Assembly: GCA_033855775.1 (NCBI GenBank)
Contig: JAWVFT010000122.1
Location: 1-64,000 of the forward strand
Length of the DNA stretch: 64,000 nucleotides
Reading direction: 5' to 3'
Source of the DNA: DASVTR01 sp033855775
GTDB taxonomy: Bacteria; Acidobacteriota; Blastocatellia; Pyrinomonadales; Pyrinomonadaceae
Shown here: one piece after another, positions 63,868 to 64,000 of the stretch
How the letters are laid out: the number at the start of each line of letters is the position of its first letter
Position numbering within the stretch: the first letter of the stretch is position 1
Notes under the pieces: generated by a model
What the model was told of the DNA's origin: nothing
Database searches by the model: none
Seen by the model: only the letters and a program-made list of their open reading frames with translations
Program-made: the position numbers and the translations under genes

Positions 63868-64000
63868 CTTAATCACCTGCCTGTGCCGCTCTCAGTGGCG
63901 GCGTTGATGTTCCAAAACCTCGAATCTTATGTGGCCTGCGCGACATGATTCTCGCCCGATAGCCATGCGAAGAACCTGCGCGCGAAACTCTCCTGCCGCG

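Noticed and set aside
63927..64000. C-terminal end of a minus-strand gene running in from the right edge
   Set aside because: A short frame ending in FFAWLSGENHVAQAT is open to the window edge, but 24 codons are too few to support a call.

Overview
This is a GC-rich stretch of bacterial chromosome with dense coding on both strands. The gene set suggests an Acidobacteriota member, probably Blastocatellia-like. It includes a VWFA-type secreted protein of the Acidobacteria family, a winged-helix/TolB-like/TPR regulator, several sigma-54 enhancer-binding proteins, large DUF11 surface proteins and many small secreted or zinc-ribbon proteins. This placement is inferred from gene content, because the window has no rRNA. 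I saw no tRNA, insertion sequence, prophage or CRISPR array.

Layout. 1-4.8 kb: the tail of a Fis-type regulator, a possible transglutaminase-like protein, ATP-dependent PEP carboxykinase (pckA) and two secreted proteins. 5-10.3 kb: a GAF/PAS histidine kinase with its NtrC-type response regulator, a small secreted protein, an SseB-like protein and a receiver-like protein that lacks the phospho-acceptor. 10.3-20.6 kb: four co-directional exported DUF11 proteins, one of them 1914 residues with a C-terminal outer-membrane barrel. 20.8-26 kb: an AI-2E-family permease, then a three-gene operon of vWA protein, PP2C phosphatase and protein kinase (a TerY-type phosphorylation triad). 26-31 kb: HIT hydrolase, murA, prmC, an HMA metallochaperone and a serine O-acetyltransferase. 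31-37 kb: small membrane and zinc proteins, a FecR-like protein, a DegQ/HtrA-type protease, a CrtI-type desaturase and inorganic pyrophosphatase. 37-47.8 kb: a histidine-rich polytopic membrane protein, ispH, a UPF0158 protein, the TolB/TPR regulator, a beta-helix protein, an MBL-fold nuclease-like enzyme and a PAP2 phosphatase. 48-55 kb: an FHA-GAF-sigma-54 regulator, the VWFA protein, a zinc phospholipase C-like protein, a GT39-type glycosyltransferase and a flippase-like LPG-synthase-domain protein. 55.7-59.4 kb: acyl-CoA dehydrogenase, a TPR protein and a fused 2-oxo acid dehydrogenase E1, which looks like branched-chain keto-acid oxidation. 59.7-64 kb: another NtrC-type regulator, an O-methyltransferase and a small zinc protein.

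The most unusual content lies between the genes. Three arrays of 21-bp units occupy the spacers at 38223-38621 (19 units), 47863-48238 (18 units) and 61541-62254 (34 units, with no indel). Smaller 21-bp runs flank the pyrophosphatase gene (36075-36179, 36999-37050), and a run of six heptapeptides of the same 21-bp period forms the N-terminus of the O-methyltransferase. The second and third arrays share a 12-base core in opposite orientation. In the first array the best-preserved units carry a 14-bp palindrome repeated every two helical turns. I do not know of a described family like this. These arrays are the best candidates for something new here, whether as protein-binding arrays, RNA hairpin arrays or nurseries for heptad-repeat peptides.
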